Part shown: positions 5,548-6,465 of the stretch, piece after piece
How the letters are laid out: each line of letters starts with the position of its first letter
How positions within the stretch are numbered: position 1 is the first letter of the stretch
Source: Actinomycetes bacterium
Lineage (GTDB): Bacteria; Actinomycetota; Thermoleophilia; Solirubrobacterales; Solirubrobacteraceae
Assembly: GCA_023405705.1 (NCBI GenBank)
Contig: JAEXXR010000508.1
Location: forward strand, 1 to 6,465
Direction: 5' to 3'
DNA: 6,465 nt
Notes under the pieces: generated by a model
Databases searched by the model: none
Told to the model about the DNA's origin: nothing
Seen by the model: the letters and a program-made list of their open reading frames with translations, nothing else
Translations under genes and position numbers: made by a program

Positions 5548-6465
5548 TCAGCGAGTTGCGCACGGGTTGCCGTCCCCGATGTCGGGAATCGACTCGACGG
5601 TCGCCCGATCGCGCAGCTGCAGTCTGCCTCTCTCGATCTCGACGATCTCCATCGAGCGCTGCGAGGGCTTGTGGCAGGTCTCGCTGAAGCTCGGCTCGGT
5701 GAGCGTGTCGGCCGGCTTGGCCGCCTGCAGCGCTCTCGCCAGGTCCTGGCCGGCCGCGTTCGGGTCGGCCGTCAGCGCGGCCGCGATCACGCTCGCCATG
5801 TCGTAGCCGTTCTGCGCGTAGGAGGTGCTCGGCGGGTTGCCGAATCTGGCCGCGAATCTCTCGGCGAAGGCCGCGTCCTTTCTGGACTTCTCGCTGTCGT
5901 CGCCGGTGCAGTAGCTGAAGCAGCCGTAGGCGAGGTACCAGACGCCCGACACGTCGCCCGCGGTCTCCGCGAGCGCCTTGCCGTCGAGCGCGACGGCGCT
6001 GAAGGTCGGCGTGTCGACGCCGGAGCTGCGCAGCTGCTTGATGACGGTCGGCGCGCCGCCGCCGTGCCAGCCGGGCAGGAAGACGAAGTCGGGCTGCGGC
6101 GAGACGCCCTTCAGCTTCGTGATCTGGGCGCGGACGTTGACGTTCTCGGAGCCCTGGAAGCGGTCGGTCCCGACGATTCTGCCGCCCAGCTCCTTGAAGC
6201 GGGCCTCGAAGTATCTGCCGAGCGACTTCGTGTACTCCAGCGACGTGTCCTGGAGGATGTAGGCCGTTCTCCAGCCCTTCGCGTAGGCGTACTCGGCGAT
6301 CAGCGACGCCTTCGCGTCGGTGCCGGTGCCCATCGTGAAGGCGAGGTCGCCGATCGCCGTCTTGTCGCTGAACTTCGGGTCCGACGCGCACAGCGAGATC
6401 GCCGGCACGCCGCGGCGCTGGGCGGTGATCGCCGCCGGGCTGCCGTAGTCGAAGTCGCAGGTGAC
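5548..6465 (-). CDS. Periplasmic substrate-binding protein of a HAAT-type ABC transporter (5' truncated by window)
   Basis: The frame is open to the window edge, giving 305 C-terminal residues; signal peptide and lipobox lie outside. Some 19 codons precede the GTG at 6408, which is internal. The pattern is that of type I periplasmic binding proteins of the leucine/amide family (Peripla_BP_6). RRGVPAISLCASDP (17-30 of the visible part) is followed by FTMGTGTDAKASLIAEYAYA (43-62), then a Rossmann-like lobe WRTAYILQDTSLEYTKSLG (65-83). Later come the lobe-switch strand PDFVFLPGWHGGGAPTVIKQ (125-144) and the YAQNGYDMASVIAAAL helix (216-231). It should capture the solute outside the membrane and deliver it to LivH-LivM. 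Six cysteines (visible 3, 26, 182, 186, 264, 302) suggest disulfides. Nine of 19 arginines use AGA, unlike every neighbour. The ligand cannot be read; branched-chain amino acids, amides, urea and aromatic acids are all bound by this family. Confidence 0.92.
   Translation of the reverse strand, partial: VTCDFDYGSPAAITAQRRGVPAISLCASDPKFSDKTAIGDLAFTMGTGTDAKASLIAEYAYAKGWRTAYILQDTSLEYTKSLGRYFEARFKELGGRIVGTDRFQGSENVNVRAQITKLKGVSPQPDFVFLPGWHGGGAPTVIKQLRSSGVDTPTFSAVALDGKALAETAGDVSGVWYLAYGCFSYCTGDDSEKSRKDAAFAERFAARFGNPPSTSYAQNGYDMASVIAAALTADPNAAGQDLARALQAAKPADTLTEPSFSETCHKPSQRSMEIVEIERGRLQLRDRATVESIPDIGDGNPCATR
5573..5577 (-). promoter_or_regulatory. Possible Shine-Dalgarno GGGGA for an alternative GTG start of livG
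   Basis: GGGGA on the minus strand lies nine bases before GTG 5563, inside the end of the binding-protein gene. If used, livG would gain 13 residues at its N-terminus. The spacing equals that of the GGGGA before the GTG start of livH, which makes the option credible. Confidence 0.3.

Noticed and set aside
4760..6391. A minus-strand frame that extends livG far upstream, over the binding-protein gene.
   Set aside because: The upstream part is Arg/Gly-rich shadow sequence and the binding-protein frame is clearly the coding one. Only the start choices at 5524 and 5563 are plausible.

Overview
The window reads as one gene-dense, minus-strand operon from a very GC-rich bacterium. The GC richness, GTG start candidates, Arg/Ala-rich tails and protein style suggest an actinobacterium, possibly Thermoleophilia/Solirubrobacterales. 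That lineage is a guess from sequence style, because there is no rRNA or other marker gene here.

Transcription runs from high to low coordinates. First (5548-6465) is the 3' part of a periplasmic binding protein gene for a branched-chain amino acid-type (HAAT) ABC importer; its 5' end lies beyond the window. Next come the two ATPases, LivG (4760-5524) and LivF (4072-4779), then the two permeases, LivH (3186-4067) and LivM (2032-3186). The importer is followed by two soluble enzymes: an alpha/beta hydrolase with an Asp nucleophile (1178-2035), related to haloacetate dehalogenases and epoxide hydrolases, and a D-2-hydroxyacid dehydrogenase of the CtBP-like group (186-1181). At the far end, an open frame (1-175) begins 10 bases after the dehydrogenase stop. 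It has its own Shine-Dalgarno sequence and leaves the window after 58 disordered-looking residues.

The genes are packed with 1-20 base overlaps or gaps of 4-23 bases, including two ATGA junctions and one TGATG junction. No internal promoter, terminator, RNA gene, mobile element, repeat array or CRISPR was seen, and no stretch over 300 bases lacks a gene. The operon promoter must lie upstream of the window's right edge.

Functionally this looks like an import-and-catabolism unit. The HAAT importer brings in a small acid, amino acid or amide; the hydrolase may open or hydrolyse it; the dehydrogenase may oxidise a 2-hydroxyacid product to a 2-oxoacid (or run in reverse). The substrate cannot be read from the sequence. 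Most of the window is ordinary for an actinobacterial accessory transporter operon. The points worth a second look are the altered halide site in the hydrolase, the pairing of hydrolase and dehydrogenase with this importer, and a sharp enrichment of AGA arginine codons confined to the binding-protein gene.
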